DNA of 54,080 bases, taken from positions 1 through 54,080 of the forward strand of contig JAENYN010000033.1 in NCBI GenBank assembly GCA_016841765.1, read 5' to 3'. This document shows positions 43,369-53,082 of this stretch, in pieces. The position numbers and the translations under genes were made by a program. The notes beneath the pieces are model-generated. The model ran no database searches. It was not told the origin of the DNA and worked only from the letters and a program-made list of their open reading frames with translations. The DNA comes from Guptibacillus hwajinpoensis. GTDB lineage: Bacteria; Bacillota; Bacilli; Bacillales; Bacillaceae_O. Within the stretch, counting starts at the first letter, position 1. Each line of letters opens with the position of its first letter.

Positions 43369-44715
43369 ATGGATTTATTTGATTTTAATGCAGATGATGA
43401 TACACAAATCAGGGGACCGCTTGCAAGCCGCATGCGTCCCCGTACACTTGATGAATTTGTGGGACAGGACCATATCATCGGGGAAGGGAAGCTTCTGCGA
43501 AGGGCTGTGAAAGCAGACCAGCTGACGCCAATGATCTTTTTCGGCCCGCCCGGAACCGGCAAAACGACACTCGCCCAGATCATCGCAAACAGCACCGCCG
43601 CTTATTTTGAACAATTGAATGCTGTGACATCCGGTATCAAAGACATCAGGGAAGTGACGGACCGGGCCAAAGAACGGCTGAAGATGGAAAGCCGGAAAAC
43701 CATTTTGTTCATTGATGAAATCCACCGGTTCAATAAAGGGCAGCAGGATGCGCTTCTCCCGTTTGTGGAAGACGGTACGGTCATATTGATCGGAGCTACA
43801 ACCGAAAGCCCGATGTTCGAAATCAACCCCGCACTGTTATCCAGATCTCGGCTTTTCAGATTTAAATCGCTTACAGATGAACATATAAGGAAAGCAATCG
43901 AGAACGCGCTGACGGACAAGGAACGCGGTTTCGGCGAGTATGACATCGAAATTGACGATGATGCGATGGACCATATCATTGACATTGCAAATGGCGATGC
44001 CCGGACGGCTCTGGCAGCCGTCGAACTGGCTGTTGTCACAACGGATAAAAACAAAGACGGCGTCATCCATATCACCCTGCCCATTGCAGAAGAGTCGATC
44101 CAGCAGCGTGTCCTCCGTTATGACAAAAGCGGCGACAACCACTATGATACGATTTCCGCTTTCATTAAAAGCATCAGGGGATCCGACCCGGATGCGGCCC
44201 TTTATTGGCTTGCTAAAATGATTTATGCCGGGGAAGATGCGCGATTCATCGCGAGAAGGCTTTATGTGCATGCGGCCGAAGATGTGGGGCTTGCCGATCC
44301 GAACGCACTTCTTGTGGCCCAGGCAGCCGCATACGCCGTTGATTTCATCGGCATGCCCGAAGCCCGCATCCCCCTTGCCGAAGCGGTCATTTACCTGGCG
44401 ACCGCACCAAAGAGCAATGCAGTCATCAAAGGGATTGACAGTGCCCTGAAAGCCGTGGAAACCGAACGGAACAGCAATGTCCCGGTCCATCTGCGTGATG
44501 CCCATTATAAAGGCGCTTCACAGCTTGGCCATGGCGAGGGTTACAAGTATCCGCACAACTATCCTGACGGTTATGTCCCGCAGCAGTATTTGCCGGATCA
44601 CCTCAAAAACAAAACATTTTATGAGCCAGTCCAAAGGGGTTTCGAAAAAAACATCAGCAAGCGCCTGGATTACTTCAAAGAGCGCTCTGAAAAAGAAGGC
44701 AAGCGTGAGAAATAG
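43369..44715 (+). CDS. rarA: replication-associated AAA+ ATPase RarA (YrvN/MgsA)
   Basis: 448 residues. AAA+ core: RPRTLDEFVGQDHIIGEGKL, IFFGPPGTGKTTLAQIIANS (Walker A), KTILFIDEIHRFNKGQQDAL (Walker B) and VILIGATTESPMFEINPALL (sensor 1). C-terminal MgsA domain ends with GYKYPHNYPDGYVPQQYLPD. It works at stalled replication forks with RecA and SSB. Divergent from the YczE/cymR genes. Confidence 0.96.
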   Translation: MDLFDFNADDDTQIRGPLASRMRPRTLDEFVGQDHIIGEGKLLRRAVKADQLTPMIFFGPPGTGKTTLAQIIANSTAAYFEQLNAVTSGIKDIREVTDRAKERLKMESRKTILFIDEIHRFNKGQQDALLPFVEDGTVILIGATTESPMFEINPALLSRSRLFRFKSLTDEHIRKAIENALTDKERGFGEYDIEIDDDAMDHIIDIANGDARTALAAVELAVVTTDKNKDGVIHITLPIAEESIQQRVLRYDKSGDNHYDTISAFIKSIRGSDPDAALYWLAKMIYAGEDARFIARRLYVHAAEDVGLADPNALLVAQAAAYAVDFIGMPEARIPLAEAVIYLATAPKSNAVIKGIDSALKAVETERNSNVPVHLRDAHYKGASQLGHGEGYKYPHNYPDGYVPQQYLPDHLKNKTFYEPVQRGFEKNISKRLDYFKERSEKEGKREK

Positions 44716-44752
44716 AGTGGATTATAAAGGTTTGATGTTCGATTTTAGGTTA

Positions 44753-44786
44753 GGCACGGGGGGAGGTTTCCGTGTCTATTTTTTTG
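44753..44786 (+). terminator. terminator of rarA
   Basis: GGCACGG and CCGTGTC pair around a purine-rich loop, followed by TATTTTTTTG. Confidence 0.88.
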
Positions 44787-44796
44787 TTTTTGAGTA

Positions 44797-45092
44797 GGCT
44801 GTGTTAAAACTCTATGTGATTTTTTCACCAGTGGAGTGGAGGGTGCGGGATTTGCTCGAAAATTAAAACCATTGAGGTGTCAACTGAAAGAAGCTTATTT
44901 TCAATGTCCTGGGGGAATACCGGGATAGCTGAGACCTCGCAGGAGTGCCATCGACGAGGGGCTCAGTGCCGGCCCGATGGCAAAGAAGACACTGTGAGGG
45001 CGACTGGAGGGAAACAGGAACAAATGTTGTACTTGTGCCTGTGGTGAAAGCGAGTACTTTTAACGGAAATCAACTATAGCTTGTAACAGGCC
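44797..45092. repeat. MITE-like repeat R1, near-complete copy
   Basis: Starts GGCTGTGTTAAAACTCTATG and ends with the inverse, TATAGCTTGTAACAGGCC. Inside are AAAGAAGACACTGTGAG, AAGCGAGTAC and GGAAATCAAC, the same blocks as the copies at 15085 and 50384. Part of the inside near 44860-44920 is unlike the others. No open frame. Confidence 0.82.
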
Positions 45093-45257
45093 TTTAATTA
45101 AAGGAACCGGGTTTTGGTTTAGGATTGGGCGGTTGCTGTTGATCATAGAATTAAAATAAGGAGATATTTTGCGTAAGGACTGGATTAGGGTGCAGTGCCT
45201 GTGTTTTCGGGTGTGCTTTCCTGCACCAAACAGGGTTTCCTGTGCTCCTCTGTCCAG

Positions 45258-45520
45258 GCTTCGCGCCGTTCGGACGTGGTTTCGCGCCGGATGGAAGTGA
45301 TTTCGCGCCGTTCGGACGTATAATCACGCCGGCCGGATTTTTGCAGCTGTCCGTTCGGCGGGTTTCGTGCCGGAAGTTCTGATTATCACGCCAAACCGGT
45401 TGCTTTTCACGCCGATTCAAGCGGGTTTCGCGCCAAACCTGCACGCTTTCACGCCATTCACTCCGTTTCACGCCGTTCGAGCCGGTTTTCACGCCATAGC
45501 GACGCGGTTTCGCGCCGAAT
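45258..45520. repeat. 21-bp tandem-like array around TTTC(G/A)CGCC
   Basis: The motif TTC(G/A)CGCC recurs about twelve times with 20-22 bp steps (near 45260, 45281, 45302, 45324, 45364, 45387, 45406, 45427, 45448, 45467, 45488, 45509). Bases between motifs vary but often include CGTTCGGACG or CAAACC. Confidence 0.85.
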
Positions 45521-45575
45521 GACCGGCTTTATGTAACCCTCTTGTGTATGTCATTTAAACCATACATACTTATAG

Positions 45576-45980
45576 ACATTGAATGAGGATTCAGTGCGTG
45601 TAAAGCATACTTGAAGCTAGGTATCCGCACTGAATGGTAATTCAGTGCCTGTAATGTTTACTGACCCTCTGAATATCCGCACTGAATCTGCATTCAGTAC
45701 CTGTATTGTCAGCTGACCCCTTGATTATCCGCACTGAATCGACATTCAGTACCTATATTGTCAGCTGACCCTTGATTATCCGCACTGAATCATCATTCAG
45801 TGCCACTAAGGTTGGCTGGGCCCTTCAATATCCGCACTGAATCATCATTCAGCCCCTGTAATGTCGGTCGCCCGCTTATCATGTGAACTGAATGGTAATT
45901 CACCACTATCTTTCCCTTCCATTATGGGCATTAAATTAAGGTTCAGCACCTTGATTTCCAGCTACCTCTCAGTATAGCCA
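45576..45980. repeat. 51-52-bp array with ACTGAAT-N3/4-ATTCAGT palindromes
   Basis: Palindromes start at 45576, 45627, 45679, 45731, 45782, 45834 and 45885 (steps 51, 52, 52, 51, 52, 51), with weaker units near 45928 and 45978. The stretches between palindromes also resemble each other (TGTATTGTCAGCTGACC), so the unit is the whole 52 bp. The array decays to the right. Confidence 0.88.
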
Positions 45981-46052
45981 TTGAACTAGATTTGCTTGCC
46001 GCCCGACCTGTTTTCCGGCGCATCGTTCAGCATCCATATAAGCAGGCACCTC

Positions 46053-46095
46053 AAAAAAATAAAAATAGCCGCTGCCTCACACCGGAACAGCGGCT
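46053..46095 (-). terminator. terminator of tcdA
   Basis: AGCCGCTG and CAGCGGCT pair, followed by ATTTTTATTTTTTT on the minus strand. Confidence 0.9.
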
Positions 46096-46106
46096 CCCTT
46101 TTTCAA

Positions 46107-46865
46107 TCAATCAACCCGGTCGATTTCGAACTCCTTCAGCAGTTCCCTTATGACATAGCTTGCCATAATAAGGCCGGCGACAGATGGGACAAAAGCGTTC
46201 GAAGATGGGGGGTGTTCCGCCTTTCTTGTTGCGGGGTTCTCAGGTGCCACTTCTTCGCGGACATCCTCTCGTATCCTAATCGGCCTCTCATCCGAATAAA
46301 CGACAGTAACGCCTTTTCTGATTCCGTCTTTCCGGAGTTTCGTGCGGATGACTTTCGCTACCGGATCGTAGCTTGTATCACTGATATCAGCAATTTGCAG
46401 CCGTGTCGGATCCAGCTTGTTTGCCGCCCCCATGCTGGAAATGAGCGGAACGTTGCGGCTGCGGCATTCCTTTATCAAATGTATTTTATATGAAATCGTA
46501 TCCGAGGCATCAATGATATAGTCGATATCATAATCAAAAAGCTTTTCATAGGTTTCATCGGTATAAAACATTTTCAGTTCGATGACGTCACAATCCGGAT
46601 TGATATCATGGATTCTTTCTGCCATGACTTCCACTTTCGGCCGCCCCACTGTCGATAAAAGGGCGTGGATTTGACGGTTGACATTCGTGATATCAATATC
46701 ATCTTTGTCGATCAGGATCAGGCGCCCGACACCGCTCCTCGCCAAAGCTTCGGCTGAAAACGAACCGACACCGCCAATGCCGAGGACTGCTACTGTCGAC
46801 TTTTTCAACTTTTCAAGGCCTTCTTCGCCGAAAGCCAGTTCATTCCGTGAAAACTGATGAAGCAT
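46107..46865 (-). CDS. tcdA: tRNA threonylcarbamoyladenosine dehydratase (YrvM/TcdA)
   Basis: 252 residues. E1/ThiF-like: STVAVLGIGGVGSFSAEALA (nucleotide-binding), RSGVGRLILIDKDDIDITNV, NRQIHALLSTVGRPKVEVMA and DIDYIIDASDTISYKIHLI. It forms the cyclic ct6A37 in ANN-decoding tRNAs. GGGAGGG ribosome site. Same position, between rarA and 6S RNA/aspS, as in B. subtilis. Confidence 0.94.
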   Translation of the reverse strand: MLHQFSRNELAFGEEGLEKLKKSTVAVLGIGGVGSFSAEALARSGVGRLILIDKDDIDITNVNRQIHALLSTVGRPKVEVMAERIHDINPDCDVIELKMFYTDETYEKLFDYDIDYIIDASDTISYKIHLIKECRSRNVPLISSMGAANKLDPTRLQIADISDTSYDPVAKVIRTKLRKDGIRKGVTVVYSDERPIRIREDVREEVAPENPATRKAEHPPSSNAFVPSVAGLIMASYVIRELLKEFEIDRVD

Positions 46866-46977
46866 TCCGTTCCCTCCCTTTTTTGTATGTAACCGTTTAA
46901 CTTATCCTTCCCCCCTTTATGGAGGAAAAAACGTTCCTTCCCGGGCAGACATGCTTTACCGGTCCCGTTTCCAGACA

Positions 46978-47010
46978 TAATAAAACCCTGAGGGATGGAT
47001 CCCTCAGGGA
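46978..47010 (-). terminator. terminator behind the 6S RNA
   Basis: CCCTGAGGGAT and ATCCCTCAGGG form a perfect eleven-pair stem followed by TTTTATTATG on the minus strand, about 16 bp after the 6S RNA 3' end. Confidence 0.9.
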
Positions 47011-47024
47011 AATGTTTGCTGTAA

Positions 47025-47216
47025 GGTAAAGTCCCAACTGTGCCGTCAAGTAACCCTGTGTATTGAACCCGCTCCTGGCAGGTGGGTGTCCTGTTCCAGA
47101 TTTTGTAAGTCCTCTTAACAGAGGCATGTACGCTGTCTGGAAACGGCAGACTCCCGTATACGTAAATGTTCGGTCAATACGTTTCGGGCCTGATGACGAA
47201 CACTTCAGGACTTTGT
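47025..47216 (-). ncRNA. ssrS: 6S RNA (6S-1/BsrA type)
   Basis: Lies between tcdA and aspS, where B. subtilis carries 6S-1 RNA. The 5' end AAAGTCCTGAAGTGTT agrees with that RNA as I recall it, and the 3' end GGGACTTT pairs back with it. About 192 nt, the normal length. The whole centre, which mimics an open promoter and binds RNA polymerase sigma-A, was not folded by hand. A strong promoter precedes it and a terminator follows. Confidence 0.88.
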
Positions 47217-47224
47217 GTAATGAA

Positions 47225-47253
47225 ATAATAGCATACTGCTAAATTCTTTTCAA
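47225..47253 (-). promoter_or_regulatory. sigma-A promoter of the 6S RNA
   Basis: TTGAAA (47248-47253) and TATTAT (47225-47230), 17 bp apart on the minus strand, placing the start at about 47216-47218. The -35 overlaps the aspS stop codon. Confidence 0.82.
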
Positions 47254-49034
47254 CCCTGAGACTGTCCGGATTTTGGATTAATTTTCAAGTGAAGCTCATC
47301 AAGCTGGGCCTGGCTCACTTCATTTGGAGCATCCGTGAGAGGATCACTGGCACTTGCCGTTTTCGGGAATGCGATCGTATCCCTTAAATTGCTGCGTCCG
47401 GCCAAAATCATGACAAGACGGTCAAGGCCGAGGGCAATGCCGCCATGCGGAGGCGTGCCATATTCGAAAGCTTCCAACAGAAAGCCGAATTGTTCGCGAG
47501 CTTCTTCATCGCTGAATCCGAGCGTCCTGAACATTTTTTCCTGAAGATCCCGTTCATAAATACGAAGGGATCCTCCCCCAAGTTCATACCCATTCAATAC
47601 GAGGTCATAGGCCTGTGCCCGTGCGTTCTCAGGCTCGGTATCAAGAATCGGAATATCTTCCCTGACCGGCATTGTGAATGGGTGATGGGCCGCGAAATAA
47701 CGTCCTTCGTCTTCATCATACTCGTACAGAGGCCAGTCGGTGACCCATAAGAAGTTAAGCGCGGACTCATCAATCAATCCGAGTTCCTTGCCCAGTTTGA
47801 TGCGGAGCGCGCCAAGGCTGTCGGCTACGACATGTTTTTTATCAGCCACAAACAAAAGCAAGTCGCCGGTTTCGGCTGCCGTCACCGCTTTGATTCCCAC
47901 CTGCTCTTCTTCGCTGAAAAACTTGGCGATCGGCCCCTTCAGCCCTTCTTCTTCGACCTTCATCCATGCCAGGCCTTTCGCACCATACCGCCCGACAAAT
48001 TCAGCCAGATTGTCTATGTCTTTGCGGGAGTATGTCCCAGCCTGCCCTTTCACGTTCAGCGCCTTCACCTGGCCGCCATTTTCCACAGTGCTTTGGAAAA
48101 CCTTGAAGCCTGACTCTTTCACAGCCTCTGAAACATTAATCAGTTCCATCCCGAATCGGGTATCAGGTTTATCGGAGCCAAACCGCTCCATTGCTTCATT
48201 GTATGTCATCCGCGGGAAAGGGCCTGTGATCTTTTCCCCTTTTGCCTTCAACACAACCGCTGCCATCATTTCCTCCATCATGGCGAGCAGATCATCCCTT
48301 TCAAGGAATGATGTTTCTATATCAATCTGCGTGAATTCAGGCTGCCTGTCGGCCCGGAGGTCTTCGTCCCGGAAACAGCGGGCAATCTGGTAATACCGTT
48401 CGACTCCTGAAACCATCAGTAACTGCTTGAAAAGCTGCGGCGATTGCGGAAGGGCATAAAACTTGCCCTCATGCACCCTGCTCGGGACGAGATAATCGCG
48501 GGCGCCTTCCGGTGTGCTTTTGGTCAGAATCGGGGTTTCCACATCCACAAAGCCTTCATCGTCCAGAAATTCACGGACCGCCTTTGTCACACGGTGGCGG
48601 AGTTTCAGTGTTTCCATCATTTCCGGGCGGCGCAAGTCCAGATACCGGTATTTCAAACGGACATCCTCAGCCACGTCTGTGCCGTCTTCAATCTGGAACG
48701 GCGGTGTTTTGGCAGCGTTCAGGATATTCATTTTTTCCGCTTTCACTTCGATTTTGCCTGTCGGAAGGTTCGGGTTTATTGTCCCTTCTTCCCGTTCGAC
48801 GACAGTCCCTTCGATTTCCAGAACATACTCGGAACGCACTTTTTCGGCCAATTCAAGTGCCTGTTGTGACACATCAGGATTGAAGACAACCTGGACAATG
48901 CCGGAACGGTCACGGAGATCGATGAAAATCAGGCCGCCCAGGTCACGGCGTTTCTGCACCCAGCCCTTAAGCTGCACTTTTTCCCCTGTCTGCTGTTCTG
49001 TAAGCTCACCGCAACGGTGCGTACGCTTCATCAT
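47250..49034 (-). CDS. aspS: aspartate-tRNA ligase
   Basis: 594 residues. N-terminal anticodon-binding OB domain ([20 protein letters not shown]), class II core with [40 protein letters not shown] (motif 2), the GAD insertion domain and the C-terminal [16 protein letters not shown] (motif 3). It charges tRNA-Asp. ATG overlaps the hisS stop (ATGA), so the pair is translated together. Confidence 0.98.
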   Translation of the reverse strand: MMKRTHRCGELTEQQTGEKVQLKGWVQKRRDLGGLIFIDLRDRSGIVQVVFNPDVSQQALELAEKVRSEYVLEIEGTVVEREEGTINPNLPTGKIEVKAEKMNILNAAKTPPFQIEDGTDVAEDVRLKYRYLDLRRPEMMETLKLRHRVTKAVREFLDDEGFVDVETPILTKSTPEGARDYLVPSRVHEGKFYALPQSPQLFKQLLMVSGVERYYQIARCFRDEDLRADRQPEFTQIDIETSFLERDDLLAMMEEMMAAVVLKAKGEKITGPFPRMTYNEAMERFGSDKPDTRFGMELINVSEAVKESGFKVFQSTVENGGQVKALNVKGQAGTYSRKDIDNLAEFVGRYGAKGLAWMKVEEEGLKGPIAKFFSEEEQVGIKAVTAAETGDLLLFVADKKHVVADSLGALRIKLGKELGLIDESALNFLWVTDWPLYEYDEDEGRYFAAHHPFTMPVREDIPILDTEPENARAQAYDLVLNGYELGGGSLRIYERDLQEKMFRTLGFSDEEAREQFGFLLEAFEYGTPPHGGIALGLDRLVMILAGRSNLRDTIAFPKTASASDPLTDAPNEVSQAQLDELHLKINPKSGQSQG

Positions 49035-50311
49035 TCTCTTCCATCCCCTTTGTTCAATAAGTAAGTGATCAGCCCATCAAGAGCGACTTCTTCCTGTTCA
49101 CCTGTTTCCATATTTTTTACATTGATGACGCCTTTTTGCAATTCATCTTCTCCAAGCACTGCCACATGGTGCGCATTGAGGCGGTTTGCCGCTTTAAACT
49201 GCGCTTTCGCTTTTTTGTCGAGGTAATCTTTATCTGCTGTGAGGCCGGCTTTTCTGGCTTCATAGAGCAACGTAGCCGATCGGTCTTTCGCTTCGTCCCC
49301 AAGTGCCACGATATATACATCAAGTGAAGGTTCAACGGGAAGCTCAACCCCTTCAGCTTCAAGCGCCATAAGCAAACGTTCAATGCTTAGCGCAAATCCG
49401 ATTCCGGACGTTTCAGGCCCGCCGATTTCCTGTATCAGCCCATTGTAACGGCCTCCGCCGCTTAACGTGGTGATGGCGCCAAACCCTTCGGCTTCACTCA
49501 TGATTTCAAAAGCAGTGTGGTTATAATAATCCAGCCCTCTGACAAGATTCGGGTCTACTTCGTAGCCGATTCCCATATTATCAAGATACTGTTTCACCTT
49601 TTCAAAAAAGACTTTTGATTCATCATTCAGGTACTCAAGAATGGAAGGAGCACTTCCCATCAATTCATGATCGCGGTCCTTTTTGCAGTCCAAAATCCGG
49701 AGCGGATTCTTTTCTAGCCTGACCTGGCAATCAGAGCAAAATTCTTCAATCTGCGGTTCGAAGTGGCTGACGAGGGCTTCCCGGTGCGCTTCCCTGCTTT
49801 CCCTGTCACCAAGGCTGTTCAGCATCAGTTTCAAATCTTTCAAGCCGAGTTCCCGGTAAAAATCCATTGCCAGCGCAATCACTTCTGCGTCAACGGCAGG
49901 ATCGTCGCTTCCCATTGCTTCAATTCCAAATTGGACGAACTGGCGCATCCGCCCTGATTGGGGGCGCTCATACCTGAACATCGGACCGATATAGTAAAGC
50001 TTGACCGGCTGGGTCGCATTTCCGAACATTTTATGCTGGACATACGCCCTGACTGTTGAAGCGGTACCTTCCGGCCGTAAAGTGAGACTTCTGCCGCCCC
50101 TATCCTCGAACGTATACATTTCCTTCTGGACGATATCGGTCGTTTCCCCGACACCGCGCTGAAACAGTTCTGTATGTTCAAAAATCGGTGTCCTGATTTC
50201 ATGATAGTTGTAACGCCGGCAAATCTCTTTGGCTTTTTCTTCGATAAGCTGCCATGCTTCCACATCCCCCGGCAAGATATCCTGTGTTCCGCGTGGAATT
50301 TTAATTTCCAT
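49031..50311 (-). CDS. hisS: histidine-tRNA ligase
   Basis: 426 residues from ATG at 50311 (AGGAGGTAG upstream). [40 protein letters not shown] (motif 1 region), [20 protein letters not shown] (motif 2), [15 protein letters not shown] (HisA) and [15 protein letters not shown] (motif 3). It charges tRNA-His. The leader is unusual: a T-box, then an R1 repeat, then the gene. Confidence 0.98.
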   Translation of the reverse strand: MEIKIPRGTQDILPGDVEAWQLIEEKAKEICRRYNYHEIRTPIFEHTELFQRGVGETTDIVQKEMYTFEDRGGRSLTLRPEGTASTVRAYVQHKMFGNATQPVKLYYIGPMFRYERPQSGRMRQFVQFGIEAMGSDDPAVDAEVIALAMDFYRELGLKDLKLMLNSLGDRESREAHREALVSHFEPQIEEFCSDCQVRLEKNPLRILDCKKDRDHELMGSAPSILEYLNDESKVFFEKVKQYLDNMGIGYEVDPNLVRGLDYYNHTAFEIMSEAEGFGAITTLSGGGRYNGLIQEIGGPETSGIGFALSIERLLMALEAEGVELPVEPSLDVYIVALGDEAKDRSATLLYEARKAGLTADKDYLDKKAKAQFKAANRLNAHHVAVLGEDELQKGVINVKNMETGEQEEVALDGLITYLLNKGDGRE

Positions 50312-50383
50312 TTTCACTACCTCCTGGTTAATCCTCATTTTTTGTCCGTATGTACGCTGTCCAAGGACAGGCCTTTTCCAAAA

Positions 50384-50637
50384 TGGCTCTGTTAAACGCT
50401 AGTGTTGATTTCCGTTGCAGGTACTCGCTTTCACCATAGGCACAAGTGCGACATCTGTTCCTGCTTCCCTCCGGTCGCACTCACAGTGTCTTCTTTGCCG
50501 CGGGGCGGGCGGTGAGCCTCATCATAGCGAATGGCTCCTGTGGGGTCTCACCTGTCCCGCTAGTCCCGTCGGAGTCTCGCACCTTCCACTCCAATCAACT
50601 AGTGTAAAAAGTCAATATTGAGCTTTAACACAGCCTT
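50384..50637. repeat. MITE-like repeat R1 inside the hisS leader
   Basis: 254 bp with terminal inverted repeats, GGCTCTGTTAAACGCTAGTG at the left and the inverse of GGCTGTGTTAAAGCTCAATA at the right. Same family as 15085-15254, 39452-39549 and 44797-45092. It lies between the T-box terminator and the hisS start, so it is transcribed in every hisS-aspS mRNA. Confidence 0.88.
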
Positions 50638-50642
50638 CCAAT

Positions 50643-50940
50643 AAAAAAAACTCCCGCCCCTTCATTATTCATGAAGGGACGGGAGACAGCCCGCGGTTCC
50701 ACCCTACTTAAAACACCTGTTGTGTGTTTTCACCTCATACAGTTAACGCCTGCTACGTCCATCTCCTACTAAGCGAACTTTTCAGAGCGGAACCTCGAAG
50801 GTGTTCGTTCACCGTGTCATCATGGAGCGATGCTTCCAGCCGATGGCATCGCTTCTCTGTCCATGTGTACTCACGGCTACTATTCCCCGTCATTGGTTCT
50901 ATATATGTAAATGTACCGAACGTTATCAAATGAAGAATTG
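50643..50940 (-). ncRNA. T-box leader of hisS-aspS
   Basis: AGGGTGGAACCGCGG (50691-50705 complement) is the T-box signature. The terminator CTCCCGTCCCTTCAT / ATGAAGGGGCGGGAG with eight T residues follows. The 5' part has GACGGGGAATAGTA typical of Stem I. CAC in GAACGAACACC (near 50807) is a possible His specifier codon, not proven by folding. It couples transcription to uncharged tRNA. Confidence 0.93.
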
Positions 50941-50946
50941 TTTATA

Positions 50947-50975
50947 ATCATACGGATGTTGAACCAGGTTGTCAA
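50947..50975 (-). promoter_or_regulatory. sigma-A promoter of the hisS T-box
   Basis: TTGACA (50970-50975) and TATGAT (50947-50952) with a 17-bp spacer on the minus strand. The start should fall near 50940. Confidence 0.88.
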
Positions 50976-50985
50976 GACCCTTGTA

Positions 50986-51162
50986 TCAGGAACGCCCCAT
51001 CTTTTCTTTCAGTGTTCTGATATCCTTCAGGGACAGACCGAACTCCCGGGCGAGTTCCATGCTTGATGACGTTTCCTGCCTTTGCAGGAAGTCATGGAAA
51101 TCAACGCCGAAAAGCTGGCTGTTTCCGCTGTTTGCCGTTTCATTTTTCCGATTATACCTCAT
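50986..51162 (-). CDS. small HTH-like protein between hisS and yrvJ
   Basis: 58 residues beginning MRYNRKNETANSGNSQLFGV. The C-terminal half, SMELAREFGLSLKDIRTLKE, looks like a single helix-turn-helix. AAGGGAG ribosome site seven bases before ATG. Its stop is 11 bp before the hisS T-box promoter. It may correspond to the small YrzK of B. subtilis, which I cannot confirm. Function unknown. Confidence 0.65.
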   Translation of the reverse strand: MRYNRKNETANSGNSQLFGVDFHDFLQRQETSSSMELAREFGLSLKDIRTLKEKMGRS

Positions 51163-51321
51163 GATCGGCTCCCTTTCCAGTGAAATGTGATATACGTTTC
51201 AGTCTTCCTGATTTCCATGTTTTTTAGTACCTTTTTTGAAGGAATTTGTCAAAGGCTCCAGAATAATTGTAAAAAGAATGCTGAAACCAACCGAAATAAC
51301 GATTAGAGAGGAGGCACTTTT

Positions 51322-53082
51322 TTGAAAATAACAAAAGGGATAACAGCATTTATCGTCCTGCTGGCATTGTTCATGACCTGCCCTGCACAATCTGAAGCTG
51401 CGGGCGGGACAGCAACAGTCACCGTGAACTCGCTCAATGTCAGGAAAGGGCCGGGCTTGAGCTATGCGGTCATGATGCAAATCAACAAGGGGGAATCCTA
51501 TCAGGTAACCTCCGTTAATGGGAATTGGCTGGAACTTTCCATCGCAGGCAAGCGCGGCTGGGTCGCCGGATGGCTTGTTAACCGCAAACAGTCTCCTTCC
51601 CAATCCTCCAGCCTCCCGGATACTGCAGCAGATGGAACCAGCGTTTCCTCGAAAGTTGACGGCCTTCGGGTAAGAACCGGACCGGGCCTGAATTTTCAAA
51701 TCATCGGCTCCATCTCACCAGGTCCCGCCTACAGAGTGATTTCGAAAAGCGGAACCTGGGTGAAAATCAGCCTTTCCGGAAAAGAAGGCTGGGTGCATGG
51801 GTCTTATCTCAATACTGTGAAAAAACAGGATGCCAAACAAGAGAAAACGCCGGATGAAGCGATTGATAAGGCAGTGGTCACAGCCACTGTTCTTAATGTA
51901 AGAAGCGGACCATCAACTTCCCATTCCATCGTCGGCAGATTGAAATCCGGGGATGCAGTCGCCGTTAACGATGTTCAAAACGGCTGGTACAAAATTAACT
52001 TTCAAAATATACAGGGATGGATTGCCGGGACTTATGCAGAAAAGGAACAGTCAAGAAAAGCCCCGGACCCCCCTAGCGATTCCTCAGCCACTTCTGGAAA
52101 AACAGCCGTAGTCACGGCTTCCGTATTAAACATAAGGAATACATATTCAACAGGCGGTAAACTAATCGGTTCTGTCCGGCAGGGCGATAAGGTGACAATT
52201 CTAAAAGAAACAAACAACTGGGCCTTTATCCAGTATGCCGGCAACAAGCAGGGCTGGGCAGCAGGCTGGTACTTAAAAGAAGTGAAAGAAGATAACAGCC
52301 AGGTTGTAAACGGCCCGTCAGTAACGATCCTTCATAACGGAACAAATATCCGGAATGGGCCTGGCACCTCACATGCTGTCACCGCACGTGCCAACAAGGG
52401 GGATACGTTCCCAATTGTGAACAAAGAAGGTGACTGGTATCAAATCAAGCTGGCAAACGGAGCACAGGCGTATGTTGCCGGCTGGATCGTATCGGCTTCC
52501 GGTGACCTTCCCGATGTTTCCCATAAAGGAAGCGGGCAATACTTAAAGAACAAAACAATTGTCATTGATCCGGGGCACGGCGGGCGCGATCCTGGAACGG
52601 CAGGAAGAAACGGTGCCATCGAAAAACACCTTACCCTGCAGACAGCCAGGGTGCTTGCCCAGAAACTGAAAGCGGCCGGAGCCAACGTCATCCTGACCAG
52701 GACGGGCGACGGGTATATTTCCCTCGGGTACAGGGTCAGTGTTTCCCATTATCAAAATGCGGATGCCTTTGTCAGCCTCCATTTTGACAGTTCGGTATAC
52801 AGCAGCGCGCATGGAATCAGTTCCTACTATTTCACCAAAACAAAAGACTACCCGCTTTCGGAAGCGGTTCAAGCCGAATTAACAAAACAAACCGGTTTCA
52901 AAAGCCGGGGCGTCAAATACGGGAATTTCCAGGTTCTCCGGACAAACCGCCGGCCGGCCATGCTGGCCGAACTGGGCTTCCTAAGCAATCCGAGCGAGGA
53001 ACTGTCCATAATGGGCACCGCATTCCAGGATAGGGCGGCAACAGGCCTGTACAACGGACTTGCGAGGTACTTCAGCAAATAG
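51322..53082 (+). CDS. yrvJ: N-acetylmuramoyl-L-alanine amidase with five SH3b repeats (YrvJ)
   Basis: 586 residues from TTG (GGAGG upstream). Signal peptide (ITAFIVLLALFMTCPAQSEA), then five bacterial SH3 domains marked by VNSLNVRKGPGLSYAV, VDGLRVRTGPGLNFQI, ATVLNVRSGPSTSHSI, ASVLNIRNTYSTGGKL and HNGTNIRNGPGTSHAV, then an Amidase_3 domain with zinc ligands in IDPGHGGRDPGTAG, GAIEKHLTL and SLHFDSS and the catalytic Glu in MLAELGFLSNPSEE. It cuts the peptide stem from glycan outside the cell. Confidence 0.95.
   Translation: MKITKGITAFIVLLALFMTCPAQSEAAGGTATVTVNSLNVRKGPGLSYAVMMQINKGESYQVTSVNGNWLELSIAGKRGWVAGWLVNRKQSPSQSSSLPDTAADGTSVSSKVDGLRVRTGPGLNFQIIGSISPGPAYRVISKSGTWVKISLSGKEGWVHGSYLNTVKKQDAKQEKTPDEAIDKAVVTATVLNVRSGPSTSHSIVGRLKSGDAVAVNDVQNGWYKINFQNIQGWIAGTYAEKEQSRKAPDPPSDSSATSGKTAVVTASVLNIRNTYSTGGKLIGSVRQGDKVTILKETNNWAFIQYAGNKQGWAAGWYLKEVKEDNSQVVNGPSVTILHNGTNIRNGPGTSHAVTARANKGDTFPIVNKEGDWYQIKLANGAQAYVAGWIVSASGDLPDVSHKGSGQYLKNKTIVIDPGHGGRDPGTAGRNGAIEKHLTLQTARVLAQKLKAAGANVILTRTGDGYISLGYRVSVSHYQNADAFVSLHFDSSVYSSAHGISSYYFTKTKDYPLSEAVQAELTKQTGFKSRGVKYGNFQVLRTNRRPAMLAELGFLSNPSEELSIMGTAFQDRAATGLYNGLARYFSK

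Larger units (their letters stand above)
45093..46052. other. gene-free stretch with two repeat arrays
   Basis: Between convergent rarA and tcdA there is no convincing gene. 45093-45257 shows nothing. The frame on the minus strand at 45151-45492 is produced by the 21-bp repeat and has no ribosome site. Two separate arrays occupy 45258-45520 and 45576-45980. Confidence 0.7.

Noticed and set aside
45151-45492. 113-residue Arg/Trp-rich protein on the minus strand
   Set aside because: Its seven-residue periodicity is the 21-bp DNA repeat in translation; no ribosome site and no family.
45576-45980. CRISPR array
   Set aside because: Spacers resemble each other, the repeat is a decaying palindrome, and no cas genes are near.
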